DNA of 64,000 nt from Psychroflexus longus (lineage in GTDB: Bacteria; Bacteroidota; Bacteroidia; Flavobacteriales; Flavobacteriaceae), in the NCBI RefSeq assembly GCF_020164595.1, contig NZ_JAIQZE010000014.1:1-64000 (forward strand). Direction: 5' to 3'. The notes under the pieces were generated by a model. The model ran no database searches. It saw only the letters and a program-made list of their open reading frames with translations, and was not told the origin of the DNA. Each line of letters begins with the position of its first letter. Position 1 is the stretch's first letter. A program made the translations under genes and the position numbers. Positions 35,142 through 44,546 of this stretch are shown here, piece after piece.

Positions 35142-36224
35142 TTAAAATTCTTGAATTGCGTCTAGTAATTTTTGTAAGTCATCTTCAGTATTAAAATATT
35201 GAAAACCTACTCGTATTCTCCCCCCTCTGAAGGAAGAAAGTATTCCTCGTTTTTCTAAAAGATCGATGTGATGTTCTTCACCTCTGAGACTAAAGATATT
35301 CTGTGGGGTATTCTCTTTTATTAGGTTAGTATCTAATAGATTTAGCTTCATAAATTCTGACTTTGCCTTCTTGGAAAGTTCTTTAATTTTTGACTCAATA
35401 AAATTTAGGCCAATGGTTTTATAATGAAATTCCAAGGCAAACTTAAGCCTTGCCACAGCTAAAATATCATAGTGACCAGGTTCTAAAAATCCAGTTGGTC
35501 TAGAATCTCCACTTGGTTTTTCTTGAAGTGAATTACTTCCAATCGAAGTGAAATGATGCTTCGCAACAAAACTAGACTTCATAAGGAAAAAAGCATTTCC
35601 TAAACCTGCATTAAGCCATTTATAACCACTAGTTCCAAATACATCGAATGGGGAGTTTTCAAAATCAAAAGCTTTGGTACCGCAGTATTGGGTAGCATCT
35701 GCTATAAAACTAGTATCTGGAAAATCTTGCTTTAGATGTTTTAAGATTTCCAAGTCAAGCTGAAATCCACTTATGAATTGTGAGATGCTAAAAATGAAAA
35801 AATCTGGTTTTAGCTTCAGAAGTTTTCGTCGAAGTTCTTCGTATATGTTTAGATCAATATTTACTTCATGTACCTCAAATTTTCTTGATTTAACCGGCAT
35901 ATTCACAGAAGGATAATCCTGGGCTAACAATAGGACTTTAGATTTCTCTGGAAGATCATTCAGAATAAGGTTTAATCCGGTGGAGAAATTATTTAAAATT
36001 CCTATTTCATCAATCTTTGCATTATAAATTTCAGAAATATGTGTTTTCGTTTGCTCTACTAGACTATTTTCATTCTCATCTGTAAAAAGACTTCCTCGCA
36101 ACCTGTAGTCATCTTCAAGTACTCTTATTTTAGATTGAACAGAAGAGGACAAAACGCCTGTGAAGGGTGTATTTAAATAGGTATAGTTTGTAATTAGAGG
36201 GAATTCTTTTTTTAGGCTTGTCAT
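35142..36224 (-). CDS. Class V aminotransferase-fold PLP enzyme, candidate EgtE-like C-S lyase
   Basis: A 360-residue fold-type I PLP enzyme of aminotransferase class V. Schiff-base Lys202 lies in TSGYKWLNAGLGNAFF and cofactor-nitrogen Asp176 in FIADATQYCG; NNFSTGLNLIL (78-88) would bind phosphate. The family includes cysteine desulfurases, isopenicillin epimerases and mycobacterial EgtE, which cleaves the hercynyl sulfoxide made by EgtB. Convergence with egtBD makes an EgtE role attractive, but it is an inference from context and class only; a cysteine desulfurase-like or unrelated lyase remains possible. It lacks the Cys-loop signature I would expect of IscS/SufS. Confidence 0.75.
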   Translation of the reverse strand: MTSLKKEFPLITNYTYLNTPFTGVLSSSVQSKIRVLEDDYRLRGSLFTDENENSLVEQTKTHISEIYNAKIDEIGILNNFSTGLNLILNDLPEKSKVLLLAQDYPSVNMPVKSRKFEVHEVNIDLNIYEELRRKLLKLKPDFFIFSISQFISGFQLDLEILKHLKQDFPDTSFIADATQYCGTKAFDFENSPFDVFGTSGYKWLNAGLGNAFFLMKSSFVAKHHFTSIGSNSLQEKPSGDSRPTGFLEPGHYDILAVARLKFALEFHYKTIGLNFIESKIKELSKKAKSEFMKLNLLDTNLIKENTPQNIFSLRGEEHHIDLLEKRGILSSFRGGRIRVGFQYFNTEDDLQKLLDAIQEF

Positions 36225-36273
36225 AGATAAGTCAATAAAAGTATTAGTAAATTTGAGCTCTAATATACTTAAA

Positions 36274-36678
36274 ATGGATTCAACAAAGAAAATAGATCCC
36301 GAAATCAGAGCGCTTTATGAAAATGCTCATCAACGCGTCAAACAGAAGAAAAGATTGATGACGCACCTGGTGTTTTTTATTGCAGGTTCTGTCATTTTCA
36401 TTGTTTTGAATGTTATAATTGGTTACCAATCTGAATTCAAACCTCTTGGCATGGACTGGTTTGTAACCGCTATTCTAATATGGCTTTTTTTCTTTCTTGT
36501 TCACGCCATCAATGTGTTTGTAGTGAATAATCTAATGGGAAAAGAATGGGAGGAAAAACAAATGAATAAGTTGGTCGAGAAGCAACTGGAGAGACTACGT
36601 GAGCTTCAGAAAAAAGTGGATAAAAAACATCCTATAGACACAGGTTCAACTAAAATCCAAAAAAATAATGATTTATGA
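36274..36678 (+). CDS. 2TM domain-containing membrane protein
   Basis: A 134-residue protein with a cytoplasmic N-terminus (KIDPEIRALYENAHQRVKQKK), two transmembrane helices at about 33-55 (THLVFFIAGSVIFIVLNVII) and 66-90 (WFVTAILIWLFFFLVHAINVF) and a charged coiled-coil C-terminus (KEWEEKQMNKLVEKQLERL). It matches the Bacteroidetes 2TM domain family, which is of unknown function and sometimes fused to histidine kinases. I start at ATG 36274 (a TTG upstream is rejected). The stop overlaps the folA start (ATGA), so the two are coupled. Confidence 0.82.
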   Translation: MDSTKKIDPEIRALYENAHQRVKQKKRLMTHLVFFIAGSVIFIVLNVIIGYQSEFKPLGMDWFVTAILIWLFFFLVHAINVFVVNNLMGKEWEEKQMNKLVEKQLERLRELQKKVDKKHPIDTGSTKIQKNNDL

Positions 36679-37175
36679 AGGTAACCATGATTGCAGCTGC
36701 AGCAGAAAACAATGCTTTAGGAAAAGACAATGACCTGATCTGGCACCTGCCAGATGATTTTAAACGCTTCAAGGCTATTACTTCTCATCATCATATCATT
36801 ATGGGACGTAAAACCTTTGAGTCCTTCCCCAAGTTACTTCCGAACAGAAAGCACATTGTCATCACCAGACAAGGAGATTATAAAAAAGAAGGAGTCACAG
36901 TGGTTCATAAACTAGAGGACGCACTAAAACAATGCCCTGGTGAAGATGAAGTTTTTATCATAGGCGGTGGTGAAATTTATAAGCAAGCGTTACCTTATGC
37001 TGATAAAATTGAGCTTACCAGAGTACACGATACCTTTGAAGCAGATGCCTTTTTTCCAGAAATAGAGGAATCAGTTTGGAAACTTGTAAGTTCGGAATAC
37101 CACGAAAAAGATGAAAAGCATAAAATTGACTTCACTTACTTAACATACTCCAAAAACCCCCTAAATCCCACCTAG
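36675..37175 (+). CDS. folA: Dihydrofolate reductase
   Basis: NADPH-dependent reduction of dihydrofolate. The 166-residue length and the motifs MIAAAAENNALGKDNDLIWHLPDDF (region 5-29, with acidic Asp27/28), IIMGRKTFESF (~41-51), NRKHIVITRQ and EVFIIGGGEIYKQ (95-107) are all family standards. It completes the thymidylate cycle with thyA upstream. Translationally coupled by a 4-bp overlap to the 2TM gene. Confidence 0.96.
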   Translation: MKVTMIAAAAENNALGKDNDLIWHLPDDFKRFKAITSHHHIIMGRKTFESFPKLLPNRKHIVITRQGDYKKEGVTVVHKLEDALKQCPGEDEVFIIGGGEIYKQALPYADKIELTRVHDTFEADAFFPEIEESVWKLVSSEYHEKDEKHKIDFTYLTYSKNPLNPT

Positions 37176-37287
37176 AAAATCAATTTTTCAAAATTAGATA
37201 TTAAAAGTCGCCTTGTAATTGTTAAGCAATTACTATGTAGTGGTTTAGAGTTGAATAATAAATTAGTTTTGAATGATATTTTTTGTT

Positions 37288-38457
37288 ATGAAAAAAACTT
37301 ATATCCTACTTATTATCAGTCTTATTTTTTTGGGCAATACTGTGAATGCTCAAGAAGAAAATTCGGAAAAGGAAACATTCGGCTTTCTCAAGAATTATGT
37401 CAATAGGATAGTCAATGATACCGTATCTCAAGAAAAATCACAATTCTTTTTTTACCCTGTTATAGGTTATCGGCCAGAAACTGGGATTGAATTTGGTGTT
37501 GCTCCTTTATATGTCTATTACGCTAAAGAAGATACCAGCAATCGCCTGAGTGAGATCAATGCTTATGGGTTTATAACTTTAAAGTCTCAATACGGATTGC
37601 GCGTAGATCACGCGATTTACTCAGACAAAGACAAATGGTTTTTTCTTGGAGATTTAAATTTTGAACAGTTTCCCTTACAGTATTACGGAATTGGGAATGA
37701 TGCTCCAGAGGATAATATCGCACTTGTAGATGCTACTCAGATACGAATAAGAGAAAGAGTACTTAGAAGACTAGCCGAAAACTTTTATTTAGGTCTGGAA
37801 ACTGATTTTGTGAGCCTAAGCAATGTGACTTTTAAAGATCCTGACAGTAATCAAAATGTGGACTTTCCCCTACCATTTGGTGCAGAAGGAACCACGAACT
37901 TAGGGCTTGGCTTAGGATTGATATTCGATCAGCGTAGAAATGTTTTGAATGAACGAGATGCTTTTTTCAGTGAAGTTGCCTTTTTAGATTACAACACATT
38001 TTGGGAAAGTGAGGTCGAGTTTAGTAGCGTTATTTCAGATACTCGATTTTTCAAATCTTTCAATAAGAGAAATGTACTAGCCATGCAACTTATGGGTGAA
38101 TTCAATTTTGGTGGCGATATTCCTTTCAATCAACTTTCCCAAATGGGTGGAGAAAACATTATGAGAGGTTACTTCCGAGGTAGATTTCGTGATGAGAACC
38201 AGATTGCCGCACAGATAGAATACAGGATGTTACCTTTGGATTTAGGTTTTTCAAAACGTCTTGGAGCAACAGTATTTGCTGGAGTTGGCGATGTGTTTTC
38301 AGAGTGGAACGAACTCAGTGTGAAAGAAGTCAAATGGGCTGCTGGTGTAGGCGCTCGATTTTTGCTTTTTCAACAAAAAGATGTCTATCTTAGGTTTGAT
38401 TATGCCATTACTCCAGATGAAAATGGATTTTATATAGGTGTAGGAGAAGCCTTCTAA
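37288..38457 (+). CDS. BamA/TamA-family (Omp85-type) outer-membrane barrel protein
   Basis: A 389-residue exported protein (signal peptide MKKTYILLIISLIFLGNTVNAQ from ATG 37288; an upstream ATG at 37273 adds five residues). It is short for Omp85 and appears to lack POTRA domains, consisting of a C-terminal bacterial surface-antigen barrel: YPVIGYRPETGIEFGVAPLY (strand 1 region), LGLIFDQRRNVLNERDAFF, GGENIMRGYFRGRFRDENQIAAQIEYR (the region holding the RGF/Y-type loop motif) and FDYAITPDENGFYIGVGEAF with terminal Phe. This fits POTRA-less surface-antigen D15-like barrels. Cargo is unknown; it stands alone. Confidence 0.82.
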   Translation: MKKTYILLIISLIFLGNTVNAQEENSEKETFGFLKNYVNRIVNDTVSQEKSQFFFYPVIGYRPETGIEFGVAPLYVYYAKEDTSNRLSEINAYGFITLKSQYGLRVDHAIYSDKDKWFFLGDLNFEQFPLQYYGIGNDAPEDNIALVDATQIRIRERVLRRLAENFYLGLETDFVSLSNVTFKDPDSNQNVDFPLPFGAEGTTNLGLGLGLIFDQRRNVLNERDAFFSEVAFLDYNTFWESEVEFSSVISDTRFFKSFNKRNVLAMQLMGEFNFGGDIPFNQLSQMGGENIMRGYFRGRFRDENQIAAQIEYRMLPLDLGFSKRLGATVFAGVGDVFSEWNELSVKEVKWAAGVGARFLLFQQKDVYLRFDYAITPDENGFYIGVGEAF

Positions 38458-38481
38458 AACTTCTGCTAATTATGATTTCTC

Positions 38482-38964
38482 CTAAGCTTCAATCCAGTCA
38501 ATAATTTCTTTATCTAAGGGTGAAGTTTGAGGAGCAATAACTTTTTCAAGTTCACCTTTTTCATTTAAAAGAAACTTTTGAAAATTCCATTCTACTTCAC
38601 TATCAACTTTTTGATTCCAGGATTTATTCGTCAAAAACTGAAACACGTCGTGTTTATCTTCTCCTTTGACTTTAATTTTACCCATCATTTGGAATGAAAC
38701 CCCATAATTTTCTACACAAAACCTAGATATGTCATCATTACTTCCAGGTTCTTGTGCCATAAAATCATTGCTAGGAAACCCTATAATCTTAAAGTTGGAG
38801 TCTTTATAAGTATTATAAAGCTTCTGTAGATCCTCATATTGAGGCGTTAAACCACATTTGGAAGCGGTATTGACAATTATAACTTTATTCCCTTTTAAGG
38901 TTGAAAAATCGAAGGTATTTCCTTTTATATCTGTAGCGACGAGCTGATGTATACTATTACTCAT
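38482..38964 (-). CDS. Glutathione peroxidase-family peroxidase
   Basis: A 160-residue thiol peroxidase. Active Cys37 lies in VNTASKCGLTPQY; the Gln of MAQEPG and the Trp/Asn of EWNFQKF complete the usual tetrad. The segment that often reads FPCNQF is FPSNDF here, so the family's Cys and first Gln are replaced by Ser and Asp; the catalytic Gln is the later one and is kept. As in other bacteria the electron donor is probably thioredoxin, and a TlpA-like thioredoxin gene lies just upstream on the same strand. I start at ATG 38964; TTG 38979 is rejected. Confidence 0.9.
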   Translation of the reverse strand: MSNSIHQLVATDIKGNTFDFSTLKGNKVIIVNTASKCGLTPQYEDLQKLYNTYKDSNFKIIGFPSNDFMAQEPGSNDDISRFCVENYGVSFQMMGKIKVKGEDKHDVFQFLTNKSWNQKVDSEVEWNFQKFLLNEKGELEKVIAPQTSPLDKEIIDWIEA

Positions 38965-39012
38965 ATTATTTTTGTACAAATTTAAAATAATCTACTCACC
39001 TCCTCTAAGTCT

Positions 39013-39582
39013 TTACTTTAATTTATCAATTGTCTTTCTTACGGTTTTACTATTCCAGTTGGCAGCACCGGTCTTTTTCATGATGATTTCACCTCGGGTA
39101 TCTATGAGAAAAGTAGTTGGCAAACTCGAACTCTTTAGCAAATCGGGCGGACTTGAGAGAAAATAGTACACAGGAAGGTTATAGTTTTCTTTGTCCAGAA
39201 AAGCCTCAACTATTCTGGGTTCTTCTGAAGTGATAAAGTAAAAATCAACCTCATCCTTATAATCTGAATACAACTTTTGAAGGTCTGGCATTTCAGCTAT
39301 GCATGGTGCGCACCACGTTGCCCAGTAATTGACTAAAACTGGCTTTCCTTCAGATTGTATGAAATTTACTGTCTGATTGTTTTCGTTTTTAAAATACCAC
39401 TCATAATCTTTTAAGATGTCGCGGTCTGATTTATTGATTTCAGTGGGACTAAAGGCAATAATTCGATTGAGAACAACCTGAATAGGCTGACGGGTCTGTG
39501 GAATAATGATCAACACAATAAATACTCCAAACAGGAGATTACTCCAGTGTTTTTGTATAAAATTCTTTTCTTTTTTTGACAT
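39013..39582 (-). CDS. TlpA-family thioredoxin-like disulfide reductase
   Basis: A 189-residue membrane-anchored thioredoxin. The N-terminal helix (about 14-28, NLLFGVFIVLIIIP) lacks a cleavage site, so it stays in the inner membrane with the domain in the periplasm. The active site is WATWCAPCIAEMP with Cys91 and Cys94; the cis-Pro loop is in SLPTTFLIDTRGEI. The family reduces periplasmic proteins or haem-maturation partners. It is 48 bp upstream of the glutathione peroxidase gene on the same strand, suggesting a redox pair. Confidence 0.88.
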   Translation of the reverse strand: MSKKEKNFIQKHWSNLLFGVFIVLIIIPQTRQPIQVVLNRIIAFSPTEINKSDRDILKDYEWYFKNENNQTVNFIQSEGKPVLVNYWATWCAPCIAEMPDLQKLYSDYKDEVDFYFITSEEPRIVEAFLDKENYNLPVYYFLSSPPDLLKSSSLPTTFLIDTRGEIIMKKTGAANWNSKTVRKTIDKLK

Positions 39583-39599
39583 GGTATTGGGTTGGAATA

Positions 39600-39632
39600 A
39601 GAGAAGCCATCCACGTCAGGCGGATGGCTTCT
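39600..39632 (-). terminator. Hairpin after aconitase gene, possible terminator
   Basis: Perfect 12-bp stem AGAAGCCATCC/GGATGGCTTCT around a 9-nt loop, 26 bp after the acn stop. There is only a weak T-tract, so termination strength is uncertain. Confidence 0.5.
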
Positions 39633-39657
39633 ATATAACTATTAGTAAAAAACGATC

Positions 39658-41925
39658 TTAAGCCTTATTCTGTTTCTTGATCATATTAAGAGCAGATCCT
39701 TCTCTAAACCAGCCAATCTGAGTATCATTATACGTATGATTTGCTTTGATGGTATCTTTAGATCCGTCAGCATGAACAACTTCAATGGTTATGGGTTTTC
39801 CTTCTTGGAAATCCTTTAGATCTACAAAGTTGAAAGTATCATCTTCCTGAATCAGATCATAATCGCTTTCTTTGTCAAAAGTGATTCCAAGCATTCCTTG
39901 CTTTTTCAAGTTGGTCTCATGGATTCTCGCAAAGGATTTCACCAATACTACTCTTACACCAAGATGTCTTGGCTCCATAGCAGCATGTTCTCTGGAAGAT
40001 CCTTCTCCGTAATTATGATCACCTACTACTACTGTTGGAATTCCTTCAGCTTTGTAAGCACGTTGTGTTTTTGGCACAGCATCATATTTTCCATCTAACT
40101 GACTTTTCACAAAGTTGGTTTTCATGTTGAAAGCATTAACGGCTCCAATCAAACAGTTATCAGAAATATTATCCAAATGACCTCTGTATTTCAACCAAGG
40201 TCCTGCCATTGAGATATGGTCTGTCGTACATTTTCCGTGAGCTTTTATCAACAACTTAGCACCCGTTAGATTTTCTCCATCCCAGGGATCGAATGGCTCT
40301 AAAAGCTGAATTCTATTAGATTCAGGATTCACTTTTATTTGAATAGAGCTTCCATCTTCTTTTGGAGCTAGAAAACCATTGTCTTCTACATCAAAACCTA
40401 GTTCAGGTAACTCAATACCTTTTGGAGCGTCTAGTTTTACTTCTTCTCCATCTTCATTAATAAGAGTGTCATTCATTGGGTCGAAGTCTAGGCGACCTGC
40501 AATTGCAATAGCAGCGACCATCTCTGGCGAACCAACAAAGGCATGTGTATTTGGATTTCCATCGGCACGCTTGGAGAAGTTTCTATTGAAAGAGTGAACA
40601 ATTGTATTTTTTTCTTCACCTTTTCTATCGCTTCTATCCCATTGTCCAATACATGGTCCACAAGCATTGGTGAATATAGTTGCACCTAAGTTTTCAAAAA
40701 CTTTCAATAAACCATCACGTTCTGCTGTAAAACGAATTTGCTCAGAACCTGGATTGATACCAAAATCTGATTTTGGAATTAATTTTTTATGAACTGCTTG
40801 TTGAGCAATGGATGCAGCTCTTGTTAAATCTTCGTAAGAAGAATTGGTACAAGATCCTATAAGTCCCCAATCTACTTTAATTGGCCAACCATTTTTCTTA
40901 GCTTTTTCTCCTAATTCACCAACTGGTGTAGCTAAATCTGGAGTAAACGGTCCATTCAAGTGAGGTCTTAAGGTACTTAAGTCTATTTCAATAACCTGGT
41001 CGAAATACTCTTCAGGGTTAGCGTAAACTTCGTCATCACCTGTTAAGTGTTCTCTTATTTTGTTGGCTTCGTCTGCTATTTCATTTCTATCGGTCGCTCT
41101 TAGGAAACGCTCCATTGAATCATCATAACCAAAAGTAGAGGTTGTTGCTCCTATTTCGGCACCCATATTACAAATCGTTCCTTTACCAGTACAAGATAAA
41201 TTTTTGGCACCTTCTCCAAAATATTCTACGATACATCCAGTTCCACCTTTAACAGTAAGAATTTCGGCAACTTTCAAGATAACATCTTTAGCAGCCGTCC
41301 ATCCTTGTGGAGCACCGGTTAACTTTACTCCAATAAGTTTAGGGAATTTAAGCTCCCATGGCATACCAGCCATCACATCTACTGCATCTGCTCCACCTAC
41401 TCCAATGGCAATCATTCCCAATCCACCTGCGTTAACGGTGTGAGAATCGGTACCAATCATCATACCTCCAGGAAATGCGTAATTTTCTAATACCACCTGG
41501 TGAATAATTCCAGCACCTGGCTTCCAAAATCCAATACCATATTTACTAGAAACAGATTCTAGAAAGTCAAAAACCTCATTACTGGTTTCATTTGCTCTTT
41601 GAAGATCTTTAGCAGCTCCTTGTTTAGCTTGGATCAAGTGATCGCAATGAACAGTTGTTGGTACTGCAACATTTTCTTTTCCTGCCTGCATAAATTGTAA
41701 CAAAGCCATCTGAGCTGTTGCATCTTGACAAGCAATACGGTCTGGGGCAAAATCTACGTAATCTTTACCTCTAGTAAGTTTTCGGTTGGGTTTGTTTTCC
41801 CATAGGTGGGAATAAAGAATTTTTTCAGAAAGTGTAAGTGGTTTGCCAACGACTTCACGAGCTTTTTCAACTCTTTCCGACATCTGGCTATACACTTCTT
41901 TTATCATATCAATATCAAAAGCCAT
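39658..41925 (-). CDS. acn: Aconitate hydratase (mitochondrial-type)
   Basis: TCA-cycle enzyme interconverting citrate and isocitrate with a 4Fe-4S cluster. The 755-residue protein has cluster ligands Cys359 ([13 protein letters not shown]), Cys422 and Cys425 ([12 protein letters not shown]), the [12 protein letters not shown] motif (152-163) and, in the C-terminal swivel domain, [16 protein letters not shown]. Length and motifs match the mitochondrial-type aconitases common in Bacteroidetes, not AcnB. It is probably monocistronic: 229 bp separate its start from moxR, and a TATTTTTG -7-like element lies about 26 bp upstream. Confidence 0.96.
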   Translation of the reverse strand: MAFDIDMIKEVYSQMSERVEKAREVVGKPLTLSEKILYSHLWENKPNRKLTRGKDYVDFAPDRIACQDATAQMALLQFMQAGKENVAVPTTVHCDHLIQAKQGAAKDLQRANETSNEVFDFLESVSSKYGIGFWKPGAGIIHQVVLENYAFPGGMMIGTDSHTVNAGGLGMIAIGVGGADAVDVMAGMPWELKFPKLIGVKLTGAPQGWTAAKDVILKVAEILTVKGGTGCIVEYFGEGAKNLSCTGKGTICNMGAEIGATTSTFGYDDSMERFLRATDRNEIADEANKIREHLTGDDEVYANPEEYFDQVIEIDLSTLRPHLNGPFTPDLATPVGELGEKAKKNGWPIKVDWGLIGSCTNSSYEDLTRAASIAQQAVHKKLIPKSDFGINPGSEQIRFTAERDGLLKVFENLGATIFTNACGPCIGQWDRSDRKGEEKNTIVHSFNRNFSKRADGNPNTHAFVGSPEMVAAIAIAGRLDFDPMNDTLINEDGEEVKLDAPKGIELPELGFDVEDNGFLAPKEDGSSIQIKVNPESNRIQLLEPFDPWDGENLTGAKLLIKAHGKCTTDHISMAGPWLKYRGHLDNISDNCLIGAVNAFNMKTNFVKSQLDGKYDAVPKTQRAYKAEGIPTVVVGDHNYGEGSSREHAAMEPRHLGVRVVLVKSFARIHETNLKKQGMLGITFDKESDYDLIQEDDTFNFVDLKDFQEGKPITIEVVHADGSKDTIKANHTYNDTQIGWFREGSALNMIKKQNKA

Positions 41926-42154
41926 AGTATATAAATTTTAGATTGCAAAAATAACGTTTTTGGATGAATTTAGAAAATCTGTAAGATTAAAGCAAAATCC
42001 CTAACAATATTTCACACTAACCGTAATTTTAATACATATAATTATCAGATTTACATTTTTTATAAATTAAAAATGATAAATTGATAAAAATGCAAATGAA
42101 AATTACGAATTATAGTCTTTTGGAAGTATAATTTAGACTGAGTATCAATAATTG

Positions 42155-43108
42155 TTATAACAGCTTATTGATCACTTGCTCTATGGAAATATTTTCAGCT
42201 TCAGCTTTGTAGTTACGCACGACTCTGTGCCTCAAAATTGCTAGTGCTACCGCCTGTACATCTTCAATATCTGGAGAATATTTACCTCGCGTAGCAGCAT
42301 GAGTTTTAGCAGCCAAAACAAGATTTTGCGAAGCTCTGGGACCTGCTCCCCAGTCAACATAAGTGTTTATAAAGTCTGAACTTTTTTCAGTATTCGGCCT
42401 GGTTTTACTAACTAAGTTTACTGCGTATTCTATAACATTATCCGCTATAGGCATTTTTCTAATTAACTTCTGAAGTTGAATAATTTCTGTAGCATTAAAA
42501 AGAGCTTCAACTTTGACTTCTTTATTCTGTGTGGTAGCTTTCACTACATCAACTTCTTCCTGAAAACTAGGATATTTCAAGTTCACTTCAAACATGAATC
42601 GGTCTAGCTGAGCCTCGGGAAGTGGATAAGTTCCCTCCTGCTCAATCGGATTCTGCGTAGCGAGAACGAAGTATGGGTTTGACAATAAATAGTTTTTACC
42701 TCCCACTGTGACTGCCTTTTCCTGCATCGCTTCCAGGAGCGCCGCCTGAGTTTTTGGAGGGGTTCTATTTATTTCATCGGCTAATAAAATATTTGTAAAC
42801 ACAGGTCCCTTCAAAAATTTAAAAGATCTATTCTCATCGAGAATTTCAGAACCTATGATATCACTTGGCATGAGGTCTGGTGTAAATTGAACTCTGCTAA
42901 AATCCAGCCCTAGAGACTGAGATATCGTATTTACCATTAAAGTTTTAGCCAATCCCGGAACTCCGACAAGTAAGGAATGACCTCCGGAAAATATAGATAG
43001 AAGTATAGTATCTACAACCTTCTCCTGACCCACTATAACTTTAGCGATCTCAGACTTTAAGATTTCATACTTCTTTACAAACTCATCTAAATCAGCAACG
43101 TCTGGCAT
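42155..43108 (-). CDS. MoxR-family AAA+ ATPase
   Basis: A 317-residue ATPase with Walker A GVPGLAKT (49-56), Walker B LLADEINR (108-115), sensor segment FVLATQNPIEQEGTYPLPEAQLDRF and the MoxR C-terminal lid. MoxR proteins act as chaperones inserting cofactors or assembling complexes, usually beside DUF58/VWA genes. Here it is instead the last gene of a peptidyl-prolyl isomerase operon, beginning 1 bp after the surA-like stop; no DUF58 or VWA gene follows. This suggests a role linked to envelope protein folding, but the partner is unknown. Confidence 0.92.
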   Translation of the reverse strand: MPDVADLDEFVKKYEILKSEIAKVIVGQEKVVDTILLSIFSGGHSLLVGVPGLAKTLMVNTISQSLGLDFSRVQFTPDLMPSDIIGSEILDENRSFKFLKGPVFTNILLADEINRTPPKTQAALLEAMQEKAVTVGGKNYLLSNPYFVLATQNPIEQEGTYPLPEAQLDRFMFEVNLKYPSFQEEVDVVKATTQNKEVKVEALFNATEIIQLQKLIRKMPIADNVIEYAVNLVSKTRPNTEKSSDFINTYVDWGAGPRASQNLVLAAKTHAATRGKYSPDIEDVQAVALAILRHRVVRNYKAEAENISIEQVINKLL

Positions 43109-43109
43109 A

Positions 43110-44546
43110 CTATTTTTTTATCCAAGACTTGGAAAACTTACAAGCCTTATAATCTCCATTTACTTTAATATAGGTGTCTTTCACTTTCTTCCCTTTCCAG
43201 GCGTTTATTTCTTTAAGCTTTTTCTGCTGTAGGGCCAATTCACGAATACGAGTATAGTCTTCACTAAATTCAGCAATATGCTCTGGTATTTTTTTGGTCA
43301 CAGTAATGAGTTTGAAAAACACCTTAGCTGTTCTTGGTTCAGAATCCTTAATTACTGGTGAAACTTCATTTTCTTTAAGATCCACAACCTGATCGTAAAT
43401 TGCGGGATCTACTTTAGTCAATTCAAACCTTCTATCTCCAGTGGCATTATTGATAAGCTGACCTCCACTTTCTCTTGTTTCTTTTTCATCTGAAACTTCT
43501 CTAGCAGCATCTCTAAAACTTACGGAACCATCAACGATCAATTCTCTAACTTTTTCAATTTCCTCCTTCGCTTTCTCTATGGCCTCAGAACTGATTTCAG
43601 GATAAAGCAATATGTGTCTTACATCCACCTGCTGACCTCTAATTCTGTCAACAGTCAAAATGTGCCATCCAAATTCAGTTTCAAAAGGCTTGCTGATCTC
43701 TCCCTCTTGCAAACTAAAAGCAGCATCTTTAAATTCTTTTACATAGTTATCATCTCTGGTAAGTGTAATCTTTCCACCCGAACTTTTAGATCCTCGATCT
43801 TCAGAATACAAAACTGCTTTGGTTGCAAAGCTTCCTCCAGATAGGACATCGTCTCTAAAAGAATTCAGTTTATCTATAACTGCTTGTCGCTCTTTCTCTC
43901 CAACTTTTGGTCGCACAATGATTTGAGCAAGCTCTACCTCATCGTTAATCAAAGGGATTTCGTCTTCTGGGATAGCTTCAAAAAAATCTCTGGTCTCTTC
44001 TGGAGTAATTTCTACTTCATCCACAATAGCTCCTTGCATTTCCTCTGCCAGCATTCTCTGCTTATTGATCTCATTAAGTTGATTTCTTAGCTCAGTTTCA
44101 TCCTCAAGTTTATAAAACTGAAGTAGCCTCTCCATACTCCCTACCTGGCTTACGAATTGACTGATTTGTTGTTCTGTAAAACTCTCTACTCTCGCCGGAT
44201 TAAAAGGTAAGCTATCTTGTTCTGCATGGTGAGCAAATAACTTGTTTTCCATTATGGTTTCTGCAACATCACAATAGGAGATTTCGCCGATCTGCTGGTT
44301 TTTCATATCCAGATAAGCTTTGGAAATATCGCTTTCCAGTACGAGGTAATTTCCAACAACTGCAGCAACACCATCGATTTTTATTCTTCCATCCTCAGTC
44401 ACTTTAGTGGCTTCGAGCACTTCTGGAGCAATATCAGAATTTTTGAGAAGGTTGTCTTTTTCGTCAACAGTTACCTGAGCTGTAGAGGTCAAACTTATGA
44501 GCATAATTACAGCCATTGTAATTATATTAATAGACTTCAAATTCAT
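43110..44546 (-). CDS. SurA-like periplasmic peptidyl-prolyl isomerase
   Basis: A 478-residue exported chaperone. Signal peptide from ATG 44546 (MNLKSINIITMAVIMLISLTSTAQ region); earlier ATGs at 44561 and 44594 lie inside the upstream gene. A SurA N-terminal domain (about 50-180) with VVGNYLVLESDISKAYLDM is followed by two parvulin domains (about 205-300: GGKITLTRDD, PFETEFGWHILTVDRI; and about 305-410: VRHILLYPEI, ESGGQLINN). It assists outer-membrane protein folding. It overlaps the upstream lipoprotein gene by 20 bp and moxR starts 1 bp later. Confidence 0.9.
   Translation of the reverse strand: MNLKSINIITMAVIMLISLTSTAQVTVDEKDNLLKNSDIAPEVLEATKVTEDGRIKIDGVAAVVGNYLVLESDISKAYLDMKNQQIGEISYCDVAETIMENKLFAHHAEQDSLPFNPARVESFTEQQISQFVSQVGSMERLLQFYKLEDETELRNQLNEINKQRMLAEEMQGAIVDEVEITPEETRDFFEAIPEDEIPLINDEVELAQIIVRPKVGEKERQAVIDKLNSFRDDVLSGGSFATKAVLYSEDRGSKSSGGKITLTRDDNYVKEFKDAAFSLQEGEISKPFETEFGWHILTVDRIRGQQVDVRHILLYPEISSEAIEKAKEEIEKVRELIVDGSVSFRDAAREVSDEKETRESGGQLINNATGDRRFELTKVDPAIYDQVVDLKENEVSPVIKDSEPRTAKVFFKLITVTKKIPEHIAEFSEDYTRIRELALQQKKLKEINAWKGKKVKDTYIKVNGDYKACKFSKSWIKK

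Noticed and set aside
35142-36224. PLP gene as SufS/IscS cysteine desulfurase
   Set aside because: Lacks the usual Cys-loop signature and has no suf or isc neighbours; the candidate EgtE role is kept only as an inference.
37215-37233. GTAATTG-TTAAG-CAATTAC palindrome before the BamA-like gene
   Set aside because: A perfect 7-bp stem but without T-run and with no second copy; could be chance in AT-rich DNA, so not listed as a feature.
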